Shown here: in pieces, positions 27,581-37,505 of the stretch
Layout: every line of letters starts with the position of its first letter
Numbering within the stretch: position 1 is the first letter of the stretch
Source of the DNA: Dyella psychrodurans
GTDB taxonomy: Bacteria > Pseudomonadota > Gammaproteobacteria > Xanthomonadales > Rhodanobacteraceae
NCBI RefSeq assembly: GCF_003363265.1
Contig: NZ_QRBF01000009.1
Span: 54,783 to 118,782, forward strand
Direction of reading: 5' to 3'
Length of the DNA: 64,000 nt
Program-made: the position numbers and the translations under genes
The notes under the pieces: generated by a model
The model's database searches: none
Told to the model about the DNA's origin: nothing
Seen by the model: only the letters and a program-made list of their open reading frames with translations

Positions 27581-28954
27581 ATGCAGAAGCTCGAAAAGGT
27601 CGTTATCGCCAACCGTGGCGAAATCGCGTTGCGCATTTTGCGCGCGTGCCACAGCCTCGGTATCAAGACCGTCGCCGTGCACTCCACCGCGGACCGCAAT
27701 CTCAAGCACGTAGGCCTTGCCGATGAAGCCATCTGCATCGGCCCTGCGCCATCGGTCGACAGCTACCTCAACATTCCGCGCATCATTGCTGCAGCAGAAA
27801 TCACCGACGCCAATGCCATTCACCCCGGCTACGGCTTCCTTGCCGAACGTGCCGACTTCGCCGAACAGGTAGAGCAATCGGGCTTCATCTTCATCGGACC
27901 GACGGCGGATGTGATTCGCATGATGGGCGACAAGGTCGAAGCCATTCGCGCGATGAAATCCGCAGGCGTGCCGTGTGTGCCCGGTTCGGGCGGTCCGCTC
28001 GGCGACAACGTCGAAGAAAACATGCGCATTGCGCGCGAGATCGGCTATCCGGTCATCATCAAGGCCGCAGGCGGCGGCGGCGGTCGCGGCATGCGCGTGG
28101 TGCGCACCGAAGCGCATCTGGGCAACGCCGTCACCATGACCAAGCAGGAAGCCAAAGCGGCTTTCGGCAACGATCAGGTGTACATGGAAAAGTTCCTGGA
28201 GAATCCGCGCCACGTGGAAATTCAGGTATTGGCCGACGGTCAGGGCAACGCGATTCATCTCGGCGAACGCGACTGCTCGATGCAGCGCCGCCACCAGAAA
28301 GTCGTCGAAGAAGCACCTGCGCCGGGCATTACGCCGGAATTGCGCGCGCAGATCGGCAAGGTGTGCGTCGATGCATGTCTGCGCATCGGTTATCGCGGCG
28401 CGGGCACGTTCGAGTTCCTGTTCGAGAACGGCCACTTCTACTTCATCGAAATGAACACGCGCATCCAGGTGGAACATCCGGTGACCGAACTCATCACCGG
28501 CGTGGATCTGGTGCGCGAACAGCTGCGAATCGCCGCGGGCGAAAAGCTGTCGATCAAGCAGGAAGACATCAAGATCCATGGCCACGCGATCGAATGCCGC
28601 ATCAACGCGGAAGATCCGGAAACCTTCATGCCCTCGCCGGGCACGGTGAAGCGTTTCGAAGCGCCGGGCGGTCCTGGCGTGCGCGTGGATACGCATCTGT
28701 ACGACGGCTACAAGATTCCGCCGAACTACGATTCGATGATCGGCAAGCTGATCGTGCACGGTCCGGACCGCGAAACGGCCATCGCACGCATGCGTCTTGC
28801 GTTGGCCGAGACCGTGATCGAAGGCGTGAAGTGCAACCTTCCGCTGCAGCAGCGCATCATGAACGATGTAGGTTTCCAGCAAGGCGGACAGAACATCCAC
28901 TATCTGGAAAAGCGCATGGCGGAACACAAGGAACATCCGCATAGCGGACACTGA
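27581..28954 (+). CDS. accC: Biotin carboxylase of acetyl-CoA carboxylase
   Basis: This 457-residue ATP-grasp enzyme carboxylates biotin on AccB. It begins [18 protein letters not shown], carries the glycine-rich ATP loop ([14 protein letters not shown]) and the catalytic [16 protein letters not shown] segment, and ends with the C-terminal biotin carboxylase domain. Length is standard. It is the second gene of accB-accC; a palindromic repeat follows before prmA. Confidence 0.98.
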   Translation: MQKLEKVVIANRGEIALRILRACHSLGIKTVAVHSTADRNLKHVGLADEAICIGPAPSVDSYLNIPRIIAAAEITDANAIHPGYGFLAERADFAEQVEQSGFIFIGPTADVIRMMGDKVEAIRAMKSAGVPCVPGSGGPLGDNVEENMRIAREIGYPVIIKAAGGGGGRGMRVVRTEAHLGNAVTMTKQEAKAAFGNDQVYMEKFLENPRHVEIQVLADGQGNAIHLGERDCSMQRRHQKVVEEAPAPGITPELRAQIGKVCVDACLRIGYRGAGTFEFLFENGHFYFIEMNTRIQVEHPVTELITGVDLVREQLRIAAGEKLSIKQEDIKIHGHAIECRINAEDPETFMPSPGTVKRFEAPGGPGVRVDTHLYDGYKIPPNYDSMIGKLIVHGPDRETAIARMRLALAETVIEGVKCNLPLQQRIMNDVGFQQGGQNIHYLEKRMAEHKEHPHSGH

Positions 28955-28975
28955 GTCGCACTTATCGCTCTTACT

Positions 28976-29106
28976 TCCTCTCCCCTTCGGGGAGAGGATT
29001 GAGGTGAGGGGTCACTCTTGCGACCAACCCGCAATGAGGCTTGATCCTAGTGACCTCCATCGCAAGATCCGCCCCTCACCCTACCCTCTTCCCGGTGGAG
29101 AGAGGG
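28976..29106. repeat. 131-bp palindromic repeat between accC and prmA
   Basis: The left arm runs CCTCTCCCCTTCGGGGAGAGG, then GGTGAGGGG and TCTTGCGA. The right arm carries the inverted counterparts TCGCAAGA, CCCCTCACCC and GGAGAGAGGG. The whole element is thus a large imperfect inverted repeat with inner hairpins. Half-elements occur at 18174 and 52202. It holds no gene. Confidence 0.7.
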
Positions 29107-29143
29107 AAAATCGCGTCATCACTCGCCCCCTCACGGACCGACG

Positions 29144-30040
29144 ATGCCCTGGCTCGAACTCTCCCTGATCGCCCGCGCCGAACAGCAACCACGCGTGGAA
29201 GAAGCGCTGGATGATCTGGGCGCCTTGTCGATCACGTTGCAAGACGCCGATGCGGAAACGCCGGACGAACAAGCCATCTTCGAACCCGGCGTTGGCGAAC
29301 TGCCGCTTTGGCCGACCATCACCTTGAACGCCTTGTTCGAGGCGAACACCGATCGCCGGGGCTTGACCGAAGCATTGAGCGAACTGCTGCCATGGCTCGA
29401 GCCGGACCAGGTGAGCTTCCGCGACGTCGCCGACGAAGATTGGGAACGCGCATGGATGGACCAGTTCAAGCCCATGCCCTTCGGACGCCGGCTGTGGATC
29501 TATCCGTGGAACATCGAACCGCCGCAAGACGACAGCGTCGTCGTGCGGCTGGACCCCGGCCTGGCCTTCGGCAGCGGCACGCATCCCACCACGGCACTTT
29601 GCCTGGAGTGGCTGGACGGCCAGGACCTCGCCGGCAAGCGCGTCATCGATTTCGGCTGCGGTTCGGGCATTCTCGCCATCGCTGCACTGAAGCTCGGTGC
29701 AGCCGCCGCGGTGGGCATCGACAACGATCCGCAGGCCCTAACGGCCTCGGCCGACAACGCCGAACGCAACGATGTCGCCGAACGATTGGCCCTTTATCTG
29801 CCCGAAGACTTCGCGGGCGAACCGGCCGATGTCTTCGTCGCCAATATCCTCGCCGGCCCGCTCGGCGAACTGGCGCCCATCTTTGCAGCCGCCACAAAGC
29901 CTGGGACACCCTTTGCCATCTCGGGCATCCTGCAAGGCCAGCAGGACGAGTTGCTCACGCGATATGCCGAATGGTTCGACGCACTGCGCGTCGACACGCG
30001 CGAAGATTGGGTGCGCATAAGCGGCCATCGCCGCACATGA
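29144..30040 (+). CDS. prmA: Ribosomal protein L11 methyltransferase
   Basis: This 298-residue SAM-dependent enzyme trimethylates ribosomal protein L11. An N-terminal substrate-recognition domain (about 1-100) precedes the Rossmann methyltransferase domain, with the SAM loop VIDFGCGSGILAIAALKLGA and the NIL(A)GPL motif. GTHPTTALCLEWL is a typical PrmA segment. It sits in the accC-prmA-DUF3426-fis order common in Xanthomonadales. Confidence 0.96.
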   Translation: MPWLELSLIARAEQQPRVEEALDDLGALSITLQDADAETPDEQAIFEPGVGELPLWPTITLNALFEANTDRRGLTEALSELLPWLEPDQVSFRDVADEDWERAWMDQFKPMPFGRRLWIYPWNIEPPQDDSVVVRLDPGLAFGSGTHPTTALCLEWLDGQDLAGKRVIDFGCGSGILAIAALKLGAAAAVGIDNDPQALTASADNAERNDVAERLALYLPEDFAGEPADVFVANILAGPLGELAPIFAAATKPGTPFAISGILQGQQDELLTRYAEWFDALRVDTREDWVRISGHRRT

Positions 30041-30109
30041 CGCGAACGATGCCGCACGCCCTGCTAAGCTTGCCCGATACCATTTGCAAACAGGCCCACG
30101 GCGCGCCGC

Positions 30110-30904
30110 ATGTATACGCAATGCCCTGAATGCCTTTCCGTGTTTTCAGTGGATGCGCGCACGCTCGCGCAAGCGCATGGCTTCGTCATGTGCGGTCATT
30201 GCGGCGCAGGCTTCGATAGCATCAGCACGCTCGCCGATCAGCTTCCGCCGGAACCGTTCACCGAATTGTCCGCGCACGAACCGGGCATAGAACCGCCTCA
30301 CGTCGAGCTGGTCGTTTATCGGCCGCAGCCTGAAAAAGGGCCTGAAACCGCTGCCGCGGAAACACAGTCGCCACAGGATGCTTTTGCCGATCTCATCGTG
30401 ACGCCACGCTTTGCGCGCGCGCAACACACCACAAAAGCGCGACGCTGGCCGTGGATTCTTGCGTGCCTGATCCTGTTGCTCGGACTTTCCGCGCAACTCG
30501 CCTGGGCCTTGCGTGAAAGCTTGATTGCCGATCCGACTGTCGGATCGTTTTTGAGACAAACGTGCGCCGCGCTGAACTGCAGCCTGCCGCCAGTACGCGA
30601 TGTTGCAAAGCTGCGCTTATTGGCACGTGACGTGCAGACGCATCCCACCGTTCCCGGCGCATTGCTGATCAGCGCCACCATACGCAACGACGCACCCTTC
30701 ACGCAGCCTTGGCCGGTGGTAACCATTCGTCTGTCTGACGCCAATGGCAAAGCCTTGGCCATGCGCCGGCTCAACCCATACGAATACCTTGACGACACCG
30801 AACAATTGCGACAAGGGCTGGCTGCCGGCGCGAGCACCGCATTGATCTTTGAAGTGGAAGATCCGGGTCGGAAAGCCGTCGCCTTTGACCTTGGCTTTGA
30901 ATAA
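30110..30904 (+). CDS. Zinc-ribbon plus DUF3426 single-pass membrane protein
   Basis: This 264-residue protein begins with an MJ0042-type zinc ribbon, CPEC...CGHC (residues 5-36). A low-complexity linker, one membrane segment (about 109-130) and a C-terminal DUF3426 domain follow; the latter contains LLISATIRNDAPFTQPWPVV. The same type of gene follows prmA in many beta- and gammaproteobacteria. The function is not established; the zinc ribbon is predicted cytoplasmic and DUF3426 periplasmic. Confidence 0.87.
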   Translation: MYTQCPECLSVFSVDARTLAQAHGFVMCGHCGAGFDSISTLADQLPPEPFTELSAHEPGIEPPHVELVVYRPQPEKGPETAAAETQSPQDAFADLIVTPRFARAQHTTKARRWPWILACLILLLGLSAQLAWALRESLIADPTVGSFLRQTCAALNCSLPPVRDVAKLRLLARDVQTHPTVPGALLISATIRNDAPFTQPWPVVTIRLSDANGKALAMRRLNPYEYLDDTEQLRQGLAAGASTALIFEVEDPGRKAVAFDLGFE

Positions 30905-31095
30905 CGTGCGCTTAGTGCCTGTCCCGCCTAGCGTTACCATTTTTCCTACCGTAAGCCTCTTAATTTTGTCGCCGAGCACGAGTACACTCGACCCCTCGCG
31001 TAAAACATAGCGCGTCTGCCTACCCGCCGCGTAAGCGGTAACTGCCAAAACATGGCAACGGCCAATGCAGCCGTTGCGTGAGTACGTGAGGGGAA

Positions 31096-31389
31096 ATGTC
31101 CTTGAACGCTGTCAGACTGCCTGCCAACGAGGCCGTTCGTGAATCCTCGTCTTCGTCGCAGAGCGCACTGAGTGAATGCGTTAGTCGCACCGTTCGCCGC
31201 TACCTTGCGGACATCGGTGACACGTCATGCGACGAAGGTTTGCACGCGCTGGTCATTCGCGAAGTCGAAGGCCCGTTGCTGCGCGAAGTGCTCGCATTCC
31301 ATGACGGCAACCAGAGCCGCGCCGCGGCCGTACTGGGCATCAATCGCGCCACGCTGCGCAAGAAGCTCGCCGCGCACGGCCTGCTTTGA
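31096..31389 (+). CDS. fis: Nucleoid-associated DNA-binding protein Fis
   Basis: This 97-residue homodimeric DNA-bending protein regulates rRNA, growth-phase and recombination genes. The C-terminal Fis helix-turn-helix (about 55-95) reads GNQSRAAAVLGINRATLRKKL, almost the same as E. coli Fis. The N-terminal 25 residues are serine-rich and more variable. In enteric bacteria fis follows dusB; here it follows the DUF3426 gene, as is usual in Xanthomonadales. A 191-bp leader precedes it. Confidence 0.95.
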   Translation: MSLNAVRLPANEAVRESSSSSQSALSECVSRTVRRYLADIGDTSCDEGLHALVIREVEGPLLREVLAFHDGNQSRAAAVLGINRATLRKKLAAHGLL

Positions 31390-31506
31390 AACACCCGCGC
31401 GCATAGCGCGTATCGTCATTTAGCCATCCAAACAGATTGCAGCGCGACGCGGCAAGCACGGCCGTGTCGCGCTATAATGCGCGGCTTTACCGCTACGGAA
31501 ACCGCC

Positions 31507-33117
<1,611 letters not shown>

Positions 33118-33132
33118 TGCCGGCGCGGCGCA

Positions 33133-34146
33133 TCAGTCGGCTGTCGCGGTTTCGGCAGGACCGACGATCTTGCGGCGATTGACGCCAGCGCGTTCGGCAT
33201 AGCGGCGCGCCAGCACCGCACACGTCATCAGCTGAATCTGATGGAACAGCATGATCGGCAACACGATCATGCCCAGCGCATGCGCGGAAAACAGCACCTT
33301 CGCCATCGGCACGCCGCTGGCCAGGCTTTTCTTCGAGCCGCAGAACACAATGGTGATTTCGTCTTCACGATCGAAGCCCAGCGCACGCGAACCGTAGCGC
33401 GTTATCACCAGTGCAACGGCAAGCAGAACGGCGCTGACGATCAGCAGACCACCCAGCACCGACACTGGCACCTGCTTCCACAAGCCTTCCAACACGGCGG
33501 CACTGAATGCCGTGTAGACCACCAGCAGAATAGAACCCTGATCGACCAGTCCAATCAGCGGACGATGACGCTGCACCCATCCGCCCAACCAGCGCTGTGC
33601 GACCTGTCCGGCGACGAACGGCACGAACAACTGCAGCACGATCTCGCCCACAGCTCCCCACGACATCGCACCCTGTCCGTGCGACTGCAGCACCAGGCCT
33701 GTCAGCAAGGGCGTGATGACGATACCGATAAGGCTCGACGCCGACGCGGAACACACCGCCGCCGACACATTGCCGCGCGCCATCGACGTGAACGCGATCG
33801 ACGACTGCACCGTCGATGGCAACGTGCACAGGAACAGGACGCCGATGTAAAGCTCAGGCGTCACCAGCGGTGAGAGGACCGGTTTCAACGCCAGGCCCAG
33901 GAGCGGAAACAGTACAAACGTGCTCGCCAATACTGTGAGATGCAGACGCCAATTGGTGAGACCCGACACCACCGCTTCGCGCGACAACTTCGCGCCATGC
34001 AGAAAGAACAGCAGCCCGATGGCCAGATCGGTCAATACGTTGAAGACCTGGGCCGCACTGCCCCGGCATGGCAGCAAACTCGCCGCGATCACCGTGGCGA
34101 TCAGGCAGAGGGTGAAATTGTCCGGCAGGAAACGGCGCAGAGACAT
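33133..34146 (-). CDS. Bile acid:sodium symporter (BASS) family protein, YfeH-like
   Basis: This 337-residue inner-membrane protein has about nine or ten hydrophobic segments. It shows the family pattern LLFFLHGAKLSREAV, the crossover region LCTLPSTVQSSIAFTSMARGN and the late FCGSKKSLASGVPMAKVLF. Relatives move organic anions with sodium. The YfeH branch has no known substrate. The start at 34146 (MSLRRFLPDNF) is preferred over an upstream in-frame ATG. It is divergent from a LysR regulator, which probably controls it. Confidence 0.88.
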   Translation of the reverse strand: MSLRRFLPDNFTLCLIATVIAASLLPCRGSAAQVFNVLTDLAIGLLFFLHGAKLSREAVVSGLTNWRLHLTVLASTFVLFPLLGLALKPVLSPLVTPELYIGVLFLCTLPSTVQSSIAFTSMARGNVSAAVCSASASSLIGIVITPLLTGLVLQSHGQGAMSWGAVGEIVLQLFVPFVAGQVAQRWLGGWVQRHRPLIGLVDQGSILLVVYTAFSAAVLEGLWKQVPVSVLGGLLIVSAVLLAVALVITRYGSRALGFDREDEITIVFCGSKKSLASGVPMAKVLFSAHALGMIVLPIMLFHQIQLMTCAVLARRYAERAGVNRRKIVGPAETATAD

Positions 34147-34208
34147 GGCTGAAACACCGAAAAGCAACGACGGGTGGGGGAGCTGGCGGTCATTTCACCG
34201 CCGCCCCA

Positions 34209-34220
34209 TTGATAAATCAA
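34209..34220. promoter_or_regulatory. Palindromic site in the BASS/LysR divergent promoter
   Basis: TTGATAAATCAA is a 12-bp palindrome (TTGAT-AA-ATCAA) in the AT-rich gap between the divergent BASS and LysR genes; a second ATTGAT half-site follows at about 34238. The position suits a LysR-type operator that controls both genes. Binding is inferred. Confidence 0.5.
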
Positions 34221-34248
34221 ATCGTTTTATTGTATTCATTGATACGAA

Positions 34249-35151
34249 ATGAGCATGAATATCAGCCTGCGGCAATTGCGTGCGTTCCTGGCGGTGGCCC
34301 GTCAGCGCCATTTCCGGCGGGCTGCGGAACACCTGCATCTGAGCCAGCCCGCGGTGAGCCGTCATATCGCCGACCTCGAAGACGAACTGGGCGTACGCCT
34401 GTTCGACCGCAACACGCGCGAGGTCGTCCCCACCGAAGCCGGCCGTTACCTGGAGAGCGCGATCGAGCGCGTCCTGGACGAACTCGAGGGCGTGCTCGAT
34501 CACGTGCACTACGAAGGCGAACGGCGGCACGGCAAAGTGCGCATCGCCTCTGTCCCCACTCTCTCCGCCAGCCTGATGCCAGCATGCATCGCCGACTGCG
34601 CACGCGAATATCCGGAACTGACCATCCAACTGTTCGATCAGGCGCAGATGCTGGTGCTGGAAAGCGTGCGTGGCGGCGAAGTGGACTTCGGCATCGCCAT
34701 CGATCCGCCGGAAGGCGGCGATTTCGACGGCGAAACGATCATGCGCGATCCGTTCTGCCTGGCCTGCCGCCCTGATCATCAGTTCGCGCAATCGAAGACC
34801 GTCTCATGGAAAAAGCTGCAGGGCCAATCCCTGATTCTGCTGGACTATTCCTCGGGCAGCCGCCGCCTGATCGATGACGCGCTGCGCAGGCACAACGTCG
34901 ACGCCAACGTTGTCCAGCAGACCGGCCACACCCACACGGCATTTCGCATGGTCGAAGCCGGACTGGGCATCACCATCACGCCCATGCTTTCCGCACCACC
35001 ACCTTCGCTGGCGATACGCCCGCTGACGCCCACCGAACAACGCAGCGTGATGCTGATCCACCGCCACCATCGCTCGCTCTCGCCGCTCGCTGCGTTAGTC
35101 TGGGAACGCCTGCGCAAACTGGCGGCAAACGGTGCTCTCACACCGCATTGA
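34249..35151 (+). CDS. LysR-family transcriptional regulator
   Basis: This 300-residue regulator has an N-terminal helix-turn-helix (ISLRQLRAFLAVARQRHFRRAAEHLHLSQPAVSRHIADLE) and a substrate-binding domain from about residue 92. A second ATG at 34255 is equally possible as start. Because it is divergent from the BASS transporter across a palindromic site, it is most likely that gene's regulator. The inducer is unknown. A GST gene follows 45 bp downstream on the same strand. Confidence 0.9.
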   Translation: MSMNISLRQLRAFLAVARQRHFRRAAEHLHLSQPAVSRHIADLEDELGVRLFDRNTREVVPTEAGRYLESAIERVLDELEGVLDHVHYEGERRHGKVRIASVPTLSASLMPACIADCAREYPELTIQLFDQAQMLVLESVRGGEVDFGIAIDPPEGGDFDGETIMRDPFCLACRPDHQFAQSKTVSWKKLQGQSLILLDYSSGSRRLIDDALRRHNVDANVVQQTGHTHTAFRMVEAGLGITITPMLSAPPPSLAIRPLTPTEQRSVMLIHRHHRSLSPLAALVWERLRKLAANGALTPH

Positions 35152-35196
35152 GCCGATCCGGCCTACGCTTTGGCAAGCGAGCTTGGGAGAAAGGCC

Positions 35197-35907
35197 ATGC
35201 GTTACGAACTCTTCTACTGGACCGGCATCCAGGGACGCGGCGAATTCATACGGCTCGCATTGGAAGATGCGGGTGCCGACTACATCGACGTCGCACGCAA
35301 ACGCGGCGACAAAGTCATCATGAGTTACTTGCGCGGCCTGCAGGAAGGTTCGTTGCCTTTCGCACCACCGTTCCTCAAGGCAGGACGCCTGGTGATCGCA
35401 CAAACCGGAACCATCCTCGCCTACCTTGGCCCGCACCTCGGCCTGGTACCCGGCGGTGCCGCTGCCGAGTTTTATGCGCAGCAGCTGCAGCAGACCATTT
35501 GCGACATCGTCATGGAAGTCCACGACACGCATCATCCCATTGCGGCGAGCCAATACTACGAAGAGCAACGCGCGCAAGCGCGCAAACGCGCACAGGTATT
35601 CCGCGAAGAACGACTACCGAAATTCCTCGATTATTTCGAGAGCATCATCGAACGCGGCAACGGAAGACAGGCATTGAGCCGCCATTCCTATGTCGACCTG
35701 TCGCTATTCCAGCTGATCAGCGGATTGGACTACGCATTTCCGAATGCCATGCAACGCATGCGCGGCCGCATTCCGAGGTTGCGTGCACTAGCCGAACGCG
35801 TAGCAGACCGTCCCAACATCGCCGCGTATCTGCAATCGTCACGTCGAATCCCGTTCAACGAACAAGGCATCTTCCGCCATTACACCGCGCTGGATCCAGC
35901 AAGCTAA
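35197..35907 (+). CDS. Glutathione S-transferase (sigma/alpha-type fold)
   Basis: This 236-residue protein opens RYELFYWTGIQGRGEFIRLALEDAGADY, the sigma-class pattern with the catalytic-type tyrosine near residue 6. VIAQTGTILAYLG gives the glutathione site. The rest is the helical C-terminal domain, ending after ERVADRPNIAAYLQSS. A GGGAGAAAGG ribosome site precedes ATG 35197. It may be co-transcribed with the LysR gene. The substrate is unknown. Confidence 0.82.
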   Translation: MRYELFYWTGIQGRGEFIRLALEDAGADYIDVARKRGDKVIMSYLRGLQEGSLPFAPPFLKAGRLVIAQTGTILAYLGPHLGLVPGGAAAEFYAQQLQQTICDIVMEVHDTHHPIAASQYYEEQRAQARKRAQVFREERLPKFLDYFESIIERGNGRQALSRHSYVDLSLFQLISGLDYAFPNAMQRMRGRIPRLRALAERVADRPNIAAYLQSSRRIPFNEQGIFRHYTALDPAS

Positions 35908-35935
35908 AAAACACAGCACGGCACTCCACGCTCTT

Positions 35936-36350
35936 GCTCTAAAGAAGCGCGCAAAGCGCGCTCATCGGGCCCCGTATGCGGTGAGTGAGCTGGGGACGAA
36001 AAGGCCCGCAGGAGGATCGGCATGGATGCCGATCCCTTTTCGCCAGGGCAGGATGCCCTGTCGAAAAGCCCGGCCCCGGCTCACGCCTCGGAGGGCGTAG
36101 CCCGGAGAGCACCGCATCCGGGGTGCTCTTTCTTTTGGTTACTTTTCTTGACTCCGGGCATCCTGCCCTCCGCCCTTCGGGCCAGCTTCGCTGTTCGCAC
36201 ACGCTCCTGCGTGTGCGTGAGCACGCAAAGAAAAGTGACTCGGCCGTCGGCAGACGGACGAAACGCCCGCCGCGCAGGCGAGCAATCTGGCGATAACGTA
36301 CGAATGAAAACCGAGGCCACTAGATCCCGGCCTACGCCGGGATGACAACC
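35936..36350. repeat. Large highly structured intergenic repeat element
   Basis: About 400 bp in which hairpin follows hairpin: AGCGCGC/GCGCGCT near 35946, GGATCGGCAT/ATGCCGATCC at 36014-36035, CAGGGCA/TGCCCTG at about 36044-36060, GAGCACC/GGTGCTC near 36107-36128 and CACACGC/GCGTGTG near 36198-36217. GGTTACTTTTCTT is answered by AAGAAAAGTGACT about 90 bp later. Similar TTGGTTACTTTTCTT blocks are, from memory, common repeats in Xanthomonadaceae genomes. Short open frames cross it but have no ribosome sites or family features. It fills most of the 510-bp gap between the GST gene and the small EamA gene. Confidence 0.65.
36324..36343. repeat. REP-like palindrome (ATCCCGGC core)
   Basis: ATCCCGGC, a four-base loop and GCCGGGAT form a perfect 8-bp stem. 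The core equals the hairpin at 10127. It sits at the end of the larger repeat element and upstream of the convergent EamA gene end. Confidence 0.6.
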
Positions 36351-36417
36351 ATGCGATGCGGTGCGCGCAGTGAAGTGCTCAAGCACAGATCAGGGCGGCG
36401 AAAATACGAAACGATTG

Positions 36418-36849
36418 CTAGAACAGCGCAATCACCAACGACCCCGCAACAATCAACACCCCACCCACAAGCACCGACCAGCTCGGCTTCTCCCCCAACA
36501 CAACCAACCCAAACACAATCGCCATCGCCACGCTGAGCTTGTCGATCGGCGCCACCTTGCTAACCGGCCCCAACTGCAACGCCCGGTAATAACACAACCA
36601 CGAAAGCCCGGTGGCCACACCCGACAACACCAGAAACACCCAGCTATGCCACGGCAAGCCCGAAGGCTTCGCCCATTCCGCACGCAAACTCAAAATCCCT
36701 GCCGTCACCGCAAGAATCACCAGCGTGCGAATGAACGTGGCGAGATTCGAATTAATCCCCGCCACGCCCAACTTGCCGAACAACGCCGTCAACGCGGCGA
36801 AGAACGCCGACCCCAACGCAAACAGCAACCAGCTCTCGCGCAGATTCAT
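36418..36849 (-). CDS. Half-size EamA-family membrane protein
   Basis: This 143-residue protein has four to five hydrophobic segments and a single EamA repeat ending SVAMAIVFGLVVLGEKPSWSVLVGGVLIVAGSLVIAL. Such 140-residue versions probably dimerise to give a full transporter. The substrate is unknown. It shares its strand with the DUF2782 gene, 33 bp upstream. Length agrees with other stand-alone half EamA proteins, so it need not be a truncation. Confidence 0.85.
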   Translation of the reverse strand: MNLRESWLLFALGSAFFAALTALFGKLGVAGINSNLATFIRTLVILAVTAGILSLRAEWAKPSGLPWHSWVFLVLSGVATGLSWLCYYRALQLGPVSKVAPIDKLSVAMAIVFGLVVLGEKPSWSVLVGGVLIVAGSLVIALF

Positions 36850-36882
36850 GCACGCTCCACAGGTTGGCGCAGAAACAAGAAC

Positions 36883-37413
36883 TCAGGAACCGTTGTCGTC
36901 CGACGACGAAGCCGACGCCGGCTTGCTGTTGCCCCACTGCATGATCTTGTACATCACCGGCTTCACCGGCGGCTGGCCATTCGGATCAAGCATGTGTCCA
37001 TCCGGGTCGACATTGTAGATCTGCTGCGGCCCCACCTTCGGCGTCACCACCACCATGTAGACATGGCCGTTCTGGCGATACACCTGAATCGTGTTGTCGC
37101 CTTCCTGGTGCACCTGCACATCAGGCGGCGGCTGGCCATTGGCATCGCGCCCCGCAGGCGCGCCCGGCATCTTCGGCATCGGGATCGGCTTGCTCTGCAT
37201 ATGACTGGGTTCGAGCTCCGCCGGCGAGGAGACCGGGGCAGCCGCCGTGCTGGAGGAAATCGGTTCCTTCGACGGATTGACACCCGGATCGTTCATGCCC
37301 GGCGGCGGCGGCGCGGGGGCGAAATGCGGGGCTGACGAGGATGACGACGTCTGAGCGAAAGCAGGCGATACCGCCAGGGCAGACAGGACAAATAGGCAGA
37401 CAGCGGGTTTCAT
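36883..37413 (-). CDS. DUF2782-type secreted protein
   Basis: This 176-residue protein has a signal peptide (MKPAVCLFVLSALAVSPAFAQ). A serine/proline-rich stretch (about 22-100) precedes a conserved C-terminal region, DNTIQVYRQNGHVYMVVVTPKVG...YNVDPDGH, which matches the DUF2782 pattern. A GAGGT site precedes ATG 37413, which is preferred over an upstream in-frame ATG. It is divergent from polA by 92 bp, an arrangement I recall from Xanthomonadales. No function is known; it is likely periplasmic. Confidence 0.78.
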   Translation of the reverse strand: MKPAVCLFVLSALAVSPAFAQTSSSSSAPHFAPAPPPPGMNDPGVNPSKEPISSSTAAAPVSSPAELEPSHMQSKPIPMPKMPGAPAGRDANGQPPPDVQVHQEGDNTIQVYRQNGHVYMVVVTPKVGPQQIYNVDPDGHMLDPNGQPPVKPVMYKIMQWGNSKPASASSSDDNGS

Positions 37414-37505
37414 GACGTACACCTCGTTGGGGACGCCAAGCATACCAGCGGCGGATTCACATCCCCGTGAACCGGAGCCTTACATTGGCGTGCGAGAATG
37501 GCTAG

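Noticed and set aside
36022..36345. Short open frames of about 100 codons in the 35.9-36.4 kb gap
   Set aside because: They cross nested hairpins of a repeat element, lack ribosome sites and show no protein features.
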